A model generated the notes under the pieces. The model was not told the origin of the DNA and ran no database searches. It saw only the letters and a list, made by a program, of their open reading frames with translations. Shown here one piece after another: positions 46,522 to 57,526 of a DNA stretch of 64,000 nt (positions within the stretch are counted from its first letter, which is position 1; every line of letters begins with the position of its first letter). The stretch spans positions 101,324 to 165,323 of the forward strand of contig NZ_JANUXY010000006.1 in NCBI RefSeq assembly GCF_024814435.1, in the 5' to 3' direction. A program made the position numbers and the translations under genes. Origin of the DNA: Staphylococcus americanisciuri (GTDB taxonomy: Bacteria; Bacillota; Bacilli; Staphylococcales; Staphylococcaceae).

Positions 46522-48234
46522 ATGTTAACGAAAAAAGAGATTATACGTTTATTAGAAGAAATTGCGACATATATGGAACTAAAAGGGGAAAATGCGTTCA
46601 AGATTTCTGCGTACCGAAAAGCGGCACAAAGTTTAGAAACGGATGAGCGTACGCTTGATGAAATTGAAGATGTAACGACGCTTAAAAACATTGGAAAAGG
46701 GGTCGGTGAAGTAATTAATACGTATATTGCAACACAAGAAGCACCTGTGTTAGACGCATTAAAAGCGGAAGTCCCAAGTGGTTTAATCCCACTATTGAAG
46801 ATTCCTGGACTTGGTAGCAAGCGAATTGCACGTCTATACAAAGAACTAGATATTACCGATAAAGCGTCATTTCAAGCAGCATGTGAAGCCGGTAAAGTGT
46901 CAGAACTGAGCGGGTTTGGTAAAAAGACGGAAGAAAAATATTTAGTAGCGGTTAAAGAACTAGGTGCGAAAAAAGACCGTTATCCAATTGATCAAATGAT
47001 TGGTTTAAATAAAGTGATTAGCGATTATTTAATGCAAATTCCTGATATTGAACGTTTTGAAGTGGCTGGTAGTTTCCGACGTATGAAAGAAATGAGCAAA
47101 GATTTGGATTACATTATTAGTACAGAAGCGCCTTTAAAAGTTCAAGCACAACTGTTAGAAATCCCGCAGCTTGTTGAAAAAGTAGCAGTGGGTGAAACAA
47201 AAGTCTCATTAACATTGTCATATGATGATGAAACAATCGGTGTCGATTTTCGCATGATTGCGCCTGATGCGTTCTATCATACACTACAACATTTTACCGG
47301 TTCTAAAGATCACAATATTCGCATTCGTCAACTTGCAAAAGATAAAGGTGAAAAGGTCAGTGAGTATGGTATTGAACAACCAGATGGTTCATTGTTGCAA
47401 TTAGAGAGTGAAGAAGCGATTTATAGACATTTTAATACACCATGGATTGCACCAAGCATGCGCGAAGATGGTTCAGAATTCGATAGAGACTTGTCAGCTA
47501 TTATTACGTTAGAAGATATGCGTGGTGATATTCACATGCATACAACAGCAAGTGATGGGGCATTCAGTTTGCGCGAAATGGTTGAAGCGAATATCGCAAA
47601 AGGTTACGACTATATGTGTATTACTGACCATTCCCAAAGTCTGCGTGTCGCAAATGGTTTATCTGTCGAACGCCTTTTAAAACAGCGTGATGAAATTCAT
47701 ACTTTGAATGCAGAATATGATGAAATCGACATTTATTCGGGTATAGAAATGGATATTTTACCAGATGGCACTTTAGATTATGATGATGAAGTACTCGCCC
47801 AATTAGACTATGTGATTGCGGCAATTCATCAAAGTTTTAATCAAAGTGAAGCAGAGATTATGAAACGTTTGGAAGTCGCATGCCGTAATCCGTATGTGCG
47901 ACACATCGCGCATCCAACGGGGAGAATCATTGGTAAGCGTAAAGGGTATGAACCGAATATGGAACAATTAATAGCCCTCTGTCGTGAAACAGGCACGGTA
48001 TTAGAAATTAACGCTAATCCGAAACGCCTGGATTTGAGCGCAGATGTACTACGTCAAAATCCTGATTTAATGGTAACGATTAATACCGATGCCCACCATC
48101 GAGCGCATTTAGATTTTATGAAGTATGGTGTCGCAACAGCACAAAAAGGATGGGTGAAGCGGCAACATGTCTTAAATGCGATGTCTCGAGAAGCATTTCA
48201 AACGTTTATAACGCAACCAAAGCAAGGCAAATAG
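46522..48234 (+). CDS. polX: DNA polymerase/3'-5' exonuclease PolX
   Basis: A 570-residue family X repair polymerase. Order: helix-hairpin-helix 8-kDa domain (about 1-90; ENAFKISAYRKAA), further HhH (GLGSKRIARLYKEL), the nucleotidyltransferase palm (VAGSFRRMKEMSKDLDYII with the catalytic Asp pair), then a C-terminal PHP phosphoesterase domain (about 335-570; GDIHMHTTASDG, ITDHSQSL, HIAHPTG, NTDAHH) giving 3'-5' exonuclease activity. It acts in base excision repair. GAGGTGA selects ATG 46522 over GTG 46513. Confidence 0.95.
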   Translation: MLTKKEIIRLLEEIATYMELKGENAFKISAYRKAAQSLETDERTLDEIEDVTTLKNIGKGVGEVINTYIATQEAPVLDALKAEVPSGLIPLLKIPGLGSKRIARLYKELDITDKASFQAACEAGKVSELSGFGKKTEEKYLVAVKELGAKKDRYPIDQMIGLNKVISDYLMQIPDIERFEVAGSFRRMKEMSKDLDYIISTEAPLKVQAQLLEIPQLVEKVAVGETKVSLTLSYDDETIGVDFRMIAPDAFYHTLQHFTGSKDHNIRIRQLAKDKGEKVSEYGIEQPDGSLLQLESEEAIYRHFNTPWIAPSMREDGSEFDRDLSAIITLEDMRGDIHMHTTASDGAFSLREMVEANIAKGYDYMCITDHSQSLRVANGLSVERLLKQRDEIHTLNAEYDEIDIYSGIEMDILPDGTLDYDDEVLAQLDYVIAAIHQSFNQSEAEIMKRLEVACRNPYVRHIAHPTGRIIGKRKGYEPNMEQLIALCRETGTVLEINANPKRLDLSADVLRQNPDLMVTINTDAHHRAHLDFMKYGVATAQKGWVKRQHVLNAMSREAFQTFITQPKQGK

Positions 48235-48250
48235 AGATTGAGGGGTTTTT

Positions 48251-50599
48251 ATGAAAACAAAAACTTTAGAAATATTAGAGTTCGATAAGGTCAAAGACAG
48301 CATCGCACAAGAAGTGGTCAGTGATCTAGGTCGTGAGAAGGTTCGAGCACTCACACCGGCGACTGATTATGAGACGGTTACATTTCAAATGGATGAGATG
48401 GATGAAATTTCTCGAATTTATAATCAATACCGCATTCCGAGTTTGAGTGGTTTATCAGCTGTAGAAACTTATATTAAGCGTGCTCAAATAGGTGGTACAT
48501 TGAATGTCCAAGAGTTGAATGCGATTAAACGTCTTATACAAGTACAGAACCAATTTAAAACATTTTATAATCAGATTGTTGAAGATGAGGAAGCGGTTTA
48601 TTATGAGATTCTAGATGGACAAATGCAACGATTACCGGTATTAACACCACTTTATCAATCGATTCATCAAACGTGTGATAGTCATGACTTGTTTGACTCA
48701 GCGAGCACAGAACTACAAGCAATTCGCAGTCGCATTTCTAAGACGAATCAACGTGTCAAAGCGCAACTAGATCGCATTGTAAAATCAACAGGAAATCAAA
48801 AGAAACTTTCTGACACGTTAGTAACTGTGCGCAATGAGCGTCACGTTATTCCTGTAAAAGCCGAGTACCGACAAGACTTCAATGGGATTGTGCATGACCA
48901 ATCTGCCTCTGGTCAAACACTGTATATCGAACCGTCATCGGTTGTTGAGATGAATAACCAAGTCAGTCGTTTGCGCAGTGAAGAAGCGACAGAAATCAAT
49001 CGTATTTTGATGGCACTGACAGCGGAAGTTGCCGTAGAAGCAGAAGGGTGTCTGATTGCTGAAGAGATTATGGGGCATTTGGATTTTTTAATCGCCAAAG
49101 CACGTTATGCAGCTAAAATTAAAGGCACGAAGCCGACATTTTCAGAAACGCGCAAAGTATATTTACCAAAGGCATTTCATCCGTTATTAGATAGAGAAAC
49201 AGTCGTTGCCAATACAATTGAATTTGAAGATAATATTCAAACGGTTATTATTACTGGTCCCAATACAGGCGGGAAAACAGTTACGCTCAAAACACTGGGG
49301 CTCATCATTGTAATGGCGCAGTCTGGTCTACTCATTCCCACTTTAGATGGCAGTCAATTGAGTGTATTTGACAATGTGTTCTGTGATATTGGAGATGAAC
49401 AATCGATTGAACAGTCACTGTCAACATTCTCATCTCATATGAAAACAATTGTTGGTATTTTAGACGAAGCTAATGCGAATAGTTTAATTTTATTTGATGA
49501 ATTGGGTGCTGGTACAGATCCGAGTGAAGGTGCTGCGCTAGCGATGAGTATTTTAGACCATGTACATTCATTAGGTGCTTTAGTGATGGCAACGACGCAC
49601 TATCCAGAATTGAAAGCATATAGCTACAATCGAGAAGGTGTGATGAATGCCAGTGTAGAATTTGATGTGGATACGTTGAGCCCAACATACAAATTATTGA
49701 TGGGTGTACCAGGGCGCTCGAATGCCTTTGATATTTCAAAACGTTTAGGACTCGGTTTGAAGATTATTAATCATGCCAAAACGATGATTGGACAAGATGA
49801 GCAAGAAATTAATGAGATGATTGCATCGTTAGAATACAATGCAAAACGCGTTGATGACCAACGTATTGAATTGGATCGCCTTGTACGTGAAGCAGAAACG
49901 ATTCATCGCGACTTAACAAAACAGTATGACAAGTATCAAAACTTCGAGGCACGCTTGATGGAAGAAGCAAAAGAGAAAGCGAACCAACATGTTAAAGCAG
50001 CAACACAAGAAGCGGATGATATTGTGAAGTCCTTGCGTCAAATGCGTGACCAAAAAGGTGCAGAAGTGAAAGAACATGAATTGATTGATAAGAAAAAACA
50101 ACTTGAAAATCAATACGAAGCGAAGTCTATTAAACAAGATGTGAAGAAACAGCGTTGGGATGAAATTAAAGCTGGCGATGAAGTGAAAGTCTTATCATAC
50201 GGTCAAAAAGGTGAAGTCTTAGAGCTGCTTGACGATGAGGAAGCAGTTGTCCAAATGGGGATTATTAAGATGAAGCTACCATTGAAAGACTTAGAAAAGA
50301 AAGAGAAGACCAAGCAACAACCTAGCAAGATGATTTCACGAACGAATCGTTCCACTGTTAAAATGGAATTGGATTTGCGTGGCTATCGTTATGACGAAGC
50401 AATGGTGGCACTTGATCAATATTTAGATCAAGCTGTATTGAGTAACTATGAAGATGTTTATATTATTCATGGTAAAGGAACAGGCGCCTTGCAGAAAGGT
50501 GTACAACAACATCTCAAACGCCATAAAAGTGTTGCTGACTATCGCGGTGGTATGCCAAGTGAAGGTGGATTCGGTGTTACAGTCGCCACTTTACGTTAA
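48251..50599 (+). CDS. mutS2: Endonuclease MutS2
   Basis: A 782-residue MutS-like ATPase with C-terminal Smr nuclease domain; it suppresses homologous recombination and rescues collided ribosomes in bacilli. Seen: N-terminal core and clamp helices, the ABC ATPase with Walker [11 protein letters not shown] (about 334), Walker [20 protein letters not shown], a long coiled coil (about 510-630), and the Smr domain (about 705-782) with LDLRG and IHGKGTGAL. It starts 16 bp after polX and is clearly the same operon. Confidence 0.95.
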   Translation: MKTKTLEILEFDKVKDSIAQEVVSDLGREKVRALTPATDYETVTFQMDEMDEISRIYNQYRIPSLSGLSAVETYIKRAQIGGTLNVQELNAIKRLIQVQNQFKTFYNQIVEDEEAVYYEILDGQMQRLPVLTPLYQSIHQTCDSHDLFDSASTELQAIRSRISKTNQRVKAQLDRIVKSTGNQKKLSDTLVTVRNERHVIPVKAEYRQDFNGIVHDQSASGQTLYIEPSSVVEMNNQVSRLRSEEATEINRILMALTAEVAVEAEGCLIAEEIMGHLDFLIAKARYAAKIKGTKPTFSETRKVYLPKAFHPLLDRETVVANTIEFEDNIQTVIITGPNTGGKTVTLKTLGLIIVMAQSGLLIPTLDGSQLSVFDNVFCDIGDEQSIEQSLSTFSSHMKTIVGILDEANANSLILFDELGAGTDPSEGAALAMSILDHVHSLGALVMATTHYPELKAYSYNREGVMNASVEFDVDTLSPTYKLLMGVPGRSNAFDISKRLGLGLKIINHAKTMIGQDEQEINEMIASLEYNAKRVDDQRIELDRLVREAETIHRDLTKQYDKYQNFEARLMEEAKEKANQHVKAATQEADDIVKSLRQMRDQKGAEVKEHELIDKKKQLENQYEAKSIKQDVKKQRWDEIKAGDEVKVLSYGQKGEVLELLDDEEAVVQMGIIKMKLPLKDLEKKEKTKQQPSKMISRTNRSTVKMELDLRGYRYDEAMVALDQYLDQAVLSNYEDVYIIHGKGTGALQKGVQQHLKRHKSVADYRGGMPSEGGFGVTVATLR

Positions 50600-50611
50600 T
50601 GAGCATTAAAA

Positions 50612-50640
50612 GTGAAAGGCATATACCTATTTGTTATAAT
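50612..50640 (+). promoter_or_regulatory. trxA promoter
   Basis: Extended -10 TGTTATAAT ending at 50640, with GTGAAA 17 bp upstream as a partial -35. Confidence 0.6.
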
Positions 50641-50675
50641 TTGTTCATCATTAAATATCGAGGAGGCTGTATATT

Positions 50676-50990
50676 ATGGCTATTATTGAAGCAACAGATG
50701 CAAAATTCGATCAACAAATAAATGAAGGCGTTAAATTAGTAGATTTCTGGGCAACTTGGTGTGGACCTTGTAAAATGATTGCACCAGTATTAGAAGACTT
50801 AGCAGCAGACTATGAAGGTAAAGCAGACATCTTAAAACTAGATGTTGACCAAAACCAAGCAACAGCTGCAAAATTTGAAGTAATGAGTATCCCAACACTT
50901 ATCGTTTTCAAGGACGGTCAACCAGTAGATAAAGTTGTTGGATTTCAACCTAAAGAAAACTTAGCACAAGTTTTAGATAAACATTTATAA
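50676..50990 (+). CDS. trxA: Thioredoxin
   Basis: A 104-residue cytosolic thiol-disulfide reductant with the active site WCGPC (residues 28-32) in VDFWATWCGPCKM, and the cis-Pro MSIPT. It is reduced by TrxB and essential in staphylococci. GAGGAGG lies 8 bases upstream. It has its own promoter and terminator. Confidence 0.97.
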   Translation: MAIIEATDAKFDQQINEGVKLVDFWATWCGPCKMIAPVLEDLAADYEGKADILKLDVDQNQATAAKFEVMSIPTLIVFKDGQPVDKVVGFQPKENLAQVLDKHL

Positions 50991-51048
50991 GATGTTAAAG
51001 TCGATCGTGTAACAATAATCAATTGTACATTATGACAGCACACGCATT

Positions 51049-51082
51049 AAGCCTATTCGTAATACAATACGAGTAGGCTTTT
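51049..51082 (+). terminator. trxA terminator
   Basis: AAGCCTATTCGTA pairs with TACGAGTAGGCTT (one mismatch), then TT. Confidence 0.85.
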
Positions 51083-51178
51083 CATACGTATATTTTTAGT
51101 GGTTGACTGCAAAAAACACGTTCAAGAGGGTAAAGAATATCTGAGGACTTTGCTGTTCAAGTAAGAAGGTGATAATTT

Positions 51179-52966
51179 TTGGAAGATGTTAAAGAGAATA
51201 TTAAGAAAAAGTTAAGTGTATTACCTATGGAGCCAGGGTGTTATCTGATGCGAGATCGTCAGAATCAAGTGATATATGTCGGTAAGGCAAAACGCCTGCG
51301 GAATCGTGTGCGGTCATATTTTACAGGGTCACATGACACGAAAACGACACGTCTTGTGAGTGAGATTGTCGATTTTGAATATATTGTCACATCGAGTGAA
51401 ACGGAGTCACTATTGCTTGAATTGAACTTAATCAAAAAGTATCAACCACGGTATAATATTTTATTAAAAGATGGTAAAAGTTATCCGTTTATTAAAATTA
51501 CAAAAGAGCGGCATCCGAAATTGATTGTAACACGCACAGTGCGCAAAGGAAGCGGGAAATATTTTGGCCCTTATCCCAATGCCTATTCAGCACATGAAAC
51601 GAAGAAGTTGCTTGATCGCATCTATCCATTTCGCAAATGTGATCATATGCCGAATCGTTTGTGTCTATATTATCATATTGGTCAGTGTCTCGGTCCTTGC
51701 GTTTATCCTGTAGCAAATGAAGAATACGAGCGCATGTCACGTGAAATATCGGACTTTTTGAATGGAGAAGATAAGACGATATTGCGTCATTTAGAGACAC
51801 GTATGCAAGAAGCTAGTGAACAGATGGCATTTGAGCAAGCGAAAGAGTATCGCGATTTGATACAGCATATTCAAAACTTAACGAATAAGCAAAAAGTCAT
51901 ATCCACAGATCAAACGATTCGTGATGTTTTTGGTTATAGTGTAGATAAAGGATGGATGTGTATTCAAGTCTTTTTTGTGCGTCAAGGCAATCTCATTGAA
52001 CGAGAAGCAACGATGTTTCCATTACAACAAACGCCAGAAGAAGAATTTTATACATTTATTGGGCAGTTCTATCAAATAAACCAGCACTTTGTACCGAAAG
52101 AGGTACATGTACCAAAAGGACTGGATACAGAAATGATCCGCTCAGTTGTTGATACTACGATATTGATGCCACAGCGTGGTCAGAAGAAACAACTAGTAGA
52201 CTTGGCGAATAAAAATGCACATATCGCACTCGACAACAAGTTTGAACTTATTGCACGAGATGAATCTCGAACAATTAAAGCGATTGAAGGTCTTGGTGAA
52301 GCGATGGGGATTCAAACGCCGATTCGTATCGAAGCTTTTGATAACTCTAATATTCAAGGTGTGGATCCTGTTTCTGCTATGGTTACATTCGTGGATGGTA
52401 AACCAGACAAAAAAGGTTATCGTAAATACAAAGTCAAAACAGTTGAAGGTCCGGATGATTATAAGACAATGCGAGAGATTGTGAGACGACGCTATACACG
52501 GGTCTTGAGTGAAGGGCTTCCATTACCTGACTTGATTATTGTCGATGGTGGTAAGGGACATATGTCTGGTGTCATAGATGTATTGGAAAATGAACTGGGA
52601 TTAGATATACCCGTTGCGGGCTTAGCGAAGAACGACAGACATCAAACAGCAGAATTATTGTATGGCCATGAAGCCGAAATAATTGCTCTTAAAAAGAACA
52701 GTCAAGCTTTTTATTTACTTCAGCGAATACAAGATGAAGTCCATCGTTTTGCAATTACGTTTCATCGTCAAACACGTCGTAAAACAGGTATGCAATCGGT
52801 GTTAGATAATATAGAAGGCATCGGTCCAAAACGCAAAGCCAACTTATTGCGTAAGTTCGGTTCGATAAAGACAATGCGAGAAGCAAGTATTGAAGAATTG
52901 CAAGGGGCAGGGCTCCCTAAACAAGCAGCGGAGAATGTGTTTCATGCATTGCACAGTACATCATGA
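51179..52966 (+). CDS. uvrC: Excinuclease ABC subunit C
   Basis: A 595-residue nucleotide-excision repair nuclease making both incisions with UvrB. GIY-YIG domain near the N-terminus ([19 protein letters not shown]), Cys-rich segment ([21 protein letters not shown]), UVR domain near 195-230, RNase H-like endonuclease domain ([18 protein letters not shown]) and tandem HhH at the C-terminus ([18 protein letters not shown]). The start is TTG, with GAAGGTGAT upstream and no ATG before residue 17. A strong terminator follows. Confidence 0.95.
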   Translation: MEDVKENIKKKLSVLPMEPGCYLMRDRQNQVIYVGKAKRLRNRVRSYFTGSHDTKTTRLVSEIVDFEYIVTSSETESLLLELNLIKKYQPRYNILLKDGKSYPFIKITKERHPKLIVTRTVRKGSGKYFGPYPNAYSAHETKKLLDRIYPFRKCDHMPNRLCLYYHIGQCLGPCVYPVANEEYERMSREISDFLNGEDKTILRHLETRMQEASEQMAFEQAKEYRDLIQHIQNLTNKQKVISTDQTIRDVFGYSVDKGWMCIQVFFVRQGNLIEREATMFPLQQTPEEEFYTFIGQFYQINQHFVPKEVHVPKGLDTEMIRSVVDTTILMPQRGQKKQLVDLANKNAHIALDNKFELIARDESRTIKAIEGLGEAMGIQTPIRIEAFDNSNIQGVDPVSAMVTFVDGKPDKKGYRKYKVKTVEGPDDYKTMREIVRRRYTRVLSEGLPLPDLIIVDGGKGHMSGVIDVLENELGLDIPVAGLAKNDRHQTAELLYGHEAEIIALKKNSQAFYLLQRIQDEVHRFAITFHRQTRRKTGMQSVLDNIEGIGPKRKANLLRKFGSIKTMREASIEELQGAGLPKQAAENVFHALHSTS

Positions 52967-53008
52967 CAAAATCGGGTGTGAGAATCATTCTCATACCCAA
53001 TTTTGTCA
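52964..53008 (+). terminator. uvrC terminator
   Basis: TGACAAAAT-GGGT-TGAGAAT pairs with ATTCTCA-ACCC-ATTTTGTCA, two short mismatches in a 21-bp stem. The first bases overlap the uvrC stop. No long T run follows on the plus strand. Confidence 0.7.
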
Positions 53009-53058
53009 CATTTAGTGTTACAATAATAGTGAATTGATTTCTTTTTTTTACACGTTTA

Positions 53059-53072
53059 TGCAAACGTTTTCT
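53059..53072 (+). promoter_or_regulatory. cre-like CcpA site before sdhCAB
   Basis: TGCAAACGTTTTCT agrees with TGWAARCGYTWNCW at 13 of 14 positions. It lies 64 bp upstream of the sdhC start, in the presumed leader, where CcpA binding would block transcription during growth on glucose. Confidence 0.7.
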
Positions 53073-53135
53073 AAAGGCAAGGGCATTCGCCAAAAAAGAA
53101 GTCAAAAATTAATAGTATCGCAGGGGGGACTTCCT

Positions 53136-53747
53136 TTGACACAATCAAAGAACCAATTCTACCTTAGACGTCTACACTCGTTGCTTGGTGTTGTGCCACT
53201 AGGTGCATTCTTATTAGTACATTTAATGGTTAACCATCAAGCTACTCAGGGGGTAGAAGCATTTAACAAAGCGGCAGGCTTTATGGACTCATTACCGTTT
53301 TTGTATGCTTTGGAGATTATTATGATTTATATTCCAATCTTATATCATGCGGTGTACGGTGTGCATATTGCATTTACCGCGAGCCATAATATTGGCCATT
53401 ATTCATATATGCGTAACTGGATGTTCTTATTCCAACGTTTATCTGGATTGTTAACGTTCATCTTCGTTATGGTTCATATGTGGCAAACACGTATCCAAAA
53501 GTTAATGGGACATGAAGTAAACTTCGATATGATTCATGATATTGTGACAAATCCATTGTGGTTAGTTTTCTATATCGTGTGTATCGTAGCAGTAGTATTT
53601 CACTTTGCGAATGGCTTATGGTCATTCTTAGTGACTTGGGGTATTCTACAGTCACCAAAGTCACAACGTATTTTTACATGGGTATCATTAGTGATTTTCT
53701 TAGTAGTATCATACATCGGTGTAAGTGCGATCTTAGCGTTCTTATAA
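53136..53747 (+). CDS. sdhC: Succinate dehydrogenase cytochrome b558 subunit
   Basis: A 203-residue five-helix membrane anchor carrying two b-type haems and the menaquinone site. The sequence begins near YLRRLHSLLGVVPLGAFLLVHLMVNH; His residues in RRLHS, VHLMVNH, LYHAVYGVH and VHMWQT are the haem ligands. The frame is open from 53034 but AGGGGGGAC at 53122-53129 and the family N-terminus indicate a TTG start at 53136. First gene of sdhCAB. Confidence 0.93.
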   Translation: MTQSKNQFYLRRLHSLLGVVPLGAFLLVHLMVNHQATQGVEAFNKAAGFMDSLPFLYALEIIMIYIPILYHAVYGVHIAFTASHNIGHYSYMRNWMFLFQRLSGLLTFIFVMVHMWQTRIQKLMGHEVNFDMIHDIVTNPLWLVFYIVCIVAVVFHFANGLWSFLVTWGILQSPKSQRIFTWVSLVIFLVVSYIGVSAILAFL

Positions 53748-53780
53748 GCGGTTTAATCATTTCAGGGGAGTGACTATTTT

Positions 53781-55547
53781 ATGGCAGAGAAGAAAATTAT
53801 TGTTGTCGGTGGTGGCCTTGCAGGGCTCATGTCAACAATTAAAGCAGCAGAACAAGGTGCACACGTTGACTTGTTCTCAATCGTTCCAGTTAAACGCTCT
53901 CACTCAGTTTGTGCACAAGGCGGTATCAACGGGGCAGTCAACACAAAGGGTGAAGGAGATTCACCATGGATTCATTTTGATGATACGGTATATGGTGGCG
54001 ATTTCTTAGCTGACCAGCCACCTGTTCAGAAGATGACAGAAGCTGCACCTAAGATTATCCATTTACTTGATCGCATGGGTGTTATGTTTAATAGAACGAG
54101 TGAAGGTTTATTAGATTTCCGTCGTTTTGGTGGGACACTTCATCACAGAACGGCATTTGCAGGTGCGACGACAGGACAACAATTATTGTATGCATTAGAT
54201 GAGCAAGTGCGTAGCTTTGAGGTAGACGGACTTGTAACGAAATATGAAGGATGGGAATTCCTAGGTGTTGTTAAAGATGACGACAATGCAGCGCGTGGAA
54301 TCGTTGCACAAAATATTACAACATCTGAGATTAAGTCATTTGGCTCTGATGCAGTTATTATGGCAACTGGAGGCCCAGGAATTATCTTCGGCAGAACAAC
54401 GAACTCAATGATTAATACAGGTTCAGCTGCATCTATTGTTTATCAACAAGGGGTACAATATGCGAACGGTGAGTTTATCCAAATCCACCCAACAGCAATT
54501 CCTGGCGATGACAAACTACGTCTTATGTCAGAATCAGCTCGTGGTGAAGGTGGACGTATTTGGACATATAAAGACGGTAAGCCATGGTATTTCTTAGAGG
54601 AAAAATATCCTGACTATGGTAACTTGGTGCCACGTGATATTGCAACACGTGAAATATTTGACGTCTGTGTGAACCAAAAACTCGGTATCAACGGTGAAAA
54701 CATGGTATACCTTGACTTATCACACAAAGATCCACATGAGTTGGACGTCAAACTTGGTGGTATCATTGAAATTTATGAAAAATTCACAGGTGATGATCCA
54801 CGCAAAGTACCAATGAAAATCTTCCCAGCAGTTCACTACTCAATGGGTGGTTTATATGTAGATTATGACCAAATGACTAATATCGACGGTCTATTTGCAG
54901 CTGGGGAATGTGATTTCTCACAACACGGCGGTAACCGATTGGGTGCAAACTCATTACTATCAGCAATCTACGGTGGAACAGTTGCAGGACCAAATGCTGT
55001 GAAGTATATTCAAAACGTTGAAAAGTCTTATGTTGATATGGATGATAAAATGTATCAACAACGTGTTGATGAAGAACAAGCACGCTTTGATAAGCTTTTG
55101 AATATGAAAGGGACAGAGAACGCATATAAATTACACCGTGAACTGGGTGAAATCATGACAGCTAACGTAACAGTTGTTCGTGATAATAAGCGTTTGTTAG
55201 AAACAGACAAGAAAATTGTTGAATTGATGAAACGATATGAAGATATCGATATGGAAGATACATCACAATGGAGTAACCAAGCTGTTTTCTTCACACGTCA
55301 ATTGTGGAACATGCTTGTGTTGGCACGTGTTATCACAATCGGTGCATACAACCGTAACGAATCTCGTGGTGCACACTACAAACCAGAATTCCCAGAGCGT
55401 AACGATGAAGAGTGGTTGAAGCATACATTGGCGCAATACCAAGGTCCGCACGAAAAACCAGCCTTTACGTATAAGCCTGTTGATGTTAGCTTAATCCCAC
55501 CTCGTAAACGTGACTACACAAGTAAGTCAAAAGGGGGTAAAAAATAA
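53781..55547 (+). CDS. sdhA: Succinate dehydrogenase flavoprotein subunit
   Basis: A 588-residue FAD subunit oxidising succinate to fumarate. FAD-binding VVGGGLAGLMS at the N-terminus; QGGINGAVN; the covalent-FAD His region in DDTVYGGDFLADQ; catalytic residues in SARGEGGRIW and HYSMGGLYVDYD; C-terminal FAD segment CDFSQHGGNRLGANSLL. GGGGAGTG precedes the ATG. Its TAA overlaps the sdhB ATG. Confidence 0.97.
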   Translation: MAEKKIIVVGGGLAGLMSTIKAAEQGAHVDLFSIVPVKRSHSVCAQGGINGAVNTKGEGDSPWIHFDDTVYGGDFLADQPPVQKMTEAAPKIIHLLDRMGVMFNRTSEGLLDFRRFGGTLHHRTAFAGATTGQQLLYALDEQVRSFEVDGLVTKYEGWEFLGVVKDDDNAARGIVAQNITTSEIKSFGSDAVIMATGGPGIIFGRTTNSMINTGSAASIVYQQGVQYANGEFIQIHPTAIPGDDKLRLMSESARGEGGRIWTYKDGKPWYFLEEKYPDYGNLVPRDIATREIFDVCVNQKLGINGENMVYLDLSHKDPHELDVKLGGIIEIYEKFTGDDPRKVPMKIFPAVHYSMGGLYVDYDQMTNIDGLFAAGECDFSQHGGNRLGANSLLSAIYGGTVAGPNAVKYIQNVEKSYVDMDDKMYQQRVDEEQARFDKLLNMKGTENAYKLHRELGEIMTANVTVVRDNKRLLETDKKIVELMKRYEDIDMEDTSQWSNQAVFFTRQLWNMLVLARVITIGAYNRNESRGAHYKPEFPERNDEEWLKHTLAQYQGPHEKPAFTYKPVDVSLIPPRKRDYTSKSKGGKK

Positions 55548-56356
55548 TGACTAACACAAAAGAACAAGTTACAGCACAACAACCCAACCAAAATACGAAT
55601 AGAACGGTAACATTAATCATCAAGCGTCAAAAAGATGAGCACTCACAACCTTATGAAGAGACATTCGTGATTCCTTATCGCGATAACATGAATGTCATCG
55701 CTTGCTTGATGGAAATTCAACGTAACCCATATAACGATAAAGGGGAAAAAACAACGCCTGTAACTTGGGATATGAACTGTTTAGAAGAAGTATGTGGCGC
55801 ATGTTCAATGGTGATTAACGGTCGTGCACGTCAATCATGTTCAGCAATCGTTGATCAACTTGAACAGCCTATTCGTTTGGAACCAATGAGTACGTTCCCT
55901 GTTATTCGCGACTTACAAGTGGATCGTACGCGCATGTTCGATAACTTGAAACGCATGAAAGCTTGGGTACCTATTGATGGTACGTATGATTTGGGTCCAG
56001 GGCCACGTATGCCTGAGAAGAAACGTCAAACAGCATATGAATTGTCAAAATGTATGACATGCGGTGTCTGCTTGGAAGTATGTCCGAACGTTACACGTAA
56101 TAACAGCTTTGTTGGCGGACAAGCGATTTCACAAGTGCGTTTGTTCAACTTGCATCCAACAGGCTCTATGACAAAAGATGAGCGCTTGAATGCACTAATG
56201 GATATGGGAGGTCTGCAAGCTTGTGGTAACTCACAAAACTGTGTACAAGCTTGTCCAAAAGGCATTCCATTGACAACATCAATCGCAGCACTTAATAGAG
56301 AAACAACTTTCCACATGTTCAAATCATTCTTTGGTTCTGATCATTTAGTGGATTAA
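55547..56356 (+). CDS. sdhB: Succinate dehydrogenase iron-sulfur subunit
   Basis: A 269-residue electron-transfer subunit linking SdhA flavin to SdhC haem. The [2Fe-2S] Cys are in CLEEVCGACSMV with a later C in QSC, the [4Fe-4S] set in CMTCGVCLEVCP and the [3Fe-4S] set in CGNSQNCVQACPKG. The N-terminal 25 residues are polar and variable. Overlap with sdhA shows coupling. Closed by a terminator. Confidence 0.96.
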   Translation: MTNTKEQVTAQQPNQNTNRTVTLIIKRQKDEHSQPYEETFVIPYRDNMNVIACLMEIQRNPYNDKGEKTTPVTWDMNCLEEVCGACSMVINGRARQSCSAIVDQLEQPIRLEPMSTFPVIRDLQVDRTRMFDNLKRMKAWVPIDGTYDLGPGPRMPEKKRQTAYELSKCMTCGVCLEVCPNVTRNNSFVGGQAISQVRLFNLHPTGSMTKDERLNALMDMGGLQACGNSQNCVQACPKGIPLTTSIAALNRETTFHMFKSFFGSDHLVD

Positions 56357-56372
56357 TAGAAAGAATAGATGA

Positions 56373-56410
56373 GTAAGGCTGGAGCATAGCGCTGTTCCAG
56401 CCTTACTTTA
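56373..56410 (+). terminator. sdhCAB terminator
   Basis: A perfect 11-bp stem GTAAGGCTGGA/TCCAGCCTTAC with a 12-nt loop, then TTTAT. Confidence 0.88.
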
Positions 56411-56716
56411 TGGATTTTGGTCAAATTTTACGAGCATAGGCATCGTATTTGTTAAAAAGCTTTTGCTATCTTATCTAGCTAGACTAAGAAAGAGTAAAAA
56501 ACGTACTTTCATGCCAGTCAGCTACTGCTTTTTATAACATGCTCCTTACTTTTGATATTGTTTTCTATTAATATTCCGGCTTGTATTTTTTTATCACGGA
56601 CAGACAAGTAATGAAAAGGTGTTAATAGAGCGCTATTTCAAGGTTTGACTTTCTAGCATACATGTAACATCAATGATAAAATGGTCATTAAGACATGTAG
56701 AGAAGAGGGAATAGCC
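56411..56716. other. Intergenic region before murI
   Basis: About 300 bp without a supportable gene or RNA. TTGACT at about 56645 and TAAAAT at about 56675 are promoter-like but the spacing is too long for a confident pair. AGAGGGA serves murI. Confidence 0.5.
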
Positions 56717-57514
56717 ATGGAAAGACCAATTGGTGTCATGGATTCAGGTGTGGGTGGATTAACTGTTGCAAAGGAAATCATACGTCAGCTTCCTAATGAA
56801 ACGATTTATTATCTTGGGGATGTAGGACGTTGCCCATATGGTCCAAGAAGTGCGGATGAAGTGAGAGATTTCACGATACAAATGGCAGAATTTCTTACCC
56901 AGTACAATATCAAGCTGTTGGTTATTGCTTGTAATACAGCAACAGCTGTCGCACTAGAACCATTACAAAAGCAATTAAAAATACCAGTAATTGGCGTGAT
57001 AGAACCAGGTGCACGTACAGCTATTATGACTACTAAAAATCAAAAAGTATTAGTCTTAGGAACAGAAGGGACGATTAAGTCAGAAGCATATCGTCATCAG
57101 ATTAATCGTATCAATCCACATGTAGAAGTACGTGGTGTTGCATGCCCCGGGTTTGTGCCTCTGGTTGAAGAGATGAAATATAAAGATCCGACGATAACAA
57201 GTATTATTATGCACCAAACTTTGAAACGCTGGCGTCAGTATGATGCGGATACGGTCATTCTTGGATGTACGCATTATCCATTGTTGTATCAGCCGATTTA
57301 TGATTATTTTGGTAAGTGTAAAGTTGTCATTTCCTCAGGGCTTGAAACTGCGCGTGAAGTGAGTGCTTTATTGACATTTAGTCATGAGCATGCACATTAT
57401 CATCCAAATCCTCAACATCGCTTCTTTGCAAATGGTGATGTGACACATATGACGTATATTATTAAAGAATGGTTAAAAATCGATGCAGAAGTTCAAAAAA
57501 TAACATTGAAATAG
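56717..57514 (+). CDS. murI: Glutamate racemase
   Basis: A 265-residue enzyme supplying D-glutamate for peptidoglycan. The two catalytic cysteines lie in VIACNTATA and LGCTHYPLL; the N-terminal DSGVGGLTV carries the essential Asp. The length is usual. The frame opens upstream at 56681, but AGAGGGA and the family start support ATG 56717. It leads a murI-rdgB-yfcE-like operon with gaps of 12 and 2 bp. Confidence 0.96.
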   Translation: MERPIGVMDSGVGGLTVAKEIIRQLPNETIYYLGDVGRCPYGPRSADEVRDFTIQMAEFLTQYNIKLLVIACNTATAVALEPLQKQLKIPVIGVIEPGARTAIMTTKNQKVLVLGTEGTIKSEAYRHQINRINPHVEVRGVACPGFVPLVEEMKYKDPTITSIIMHQTLKRWRQYDADTVILGCTHYPLLYQPIYDYFGKCKVVISSGLETAREVSALLTFSHEHAHYHPNPQHRFFANGDVTHMTYIIKEWLKIDAEVQKITLK

Positions 57515-57526
57515 GAGGGATGCACA

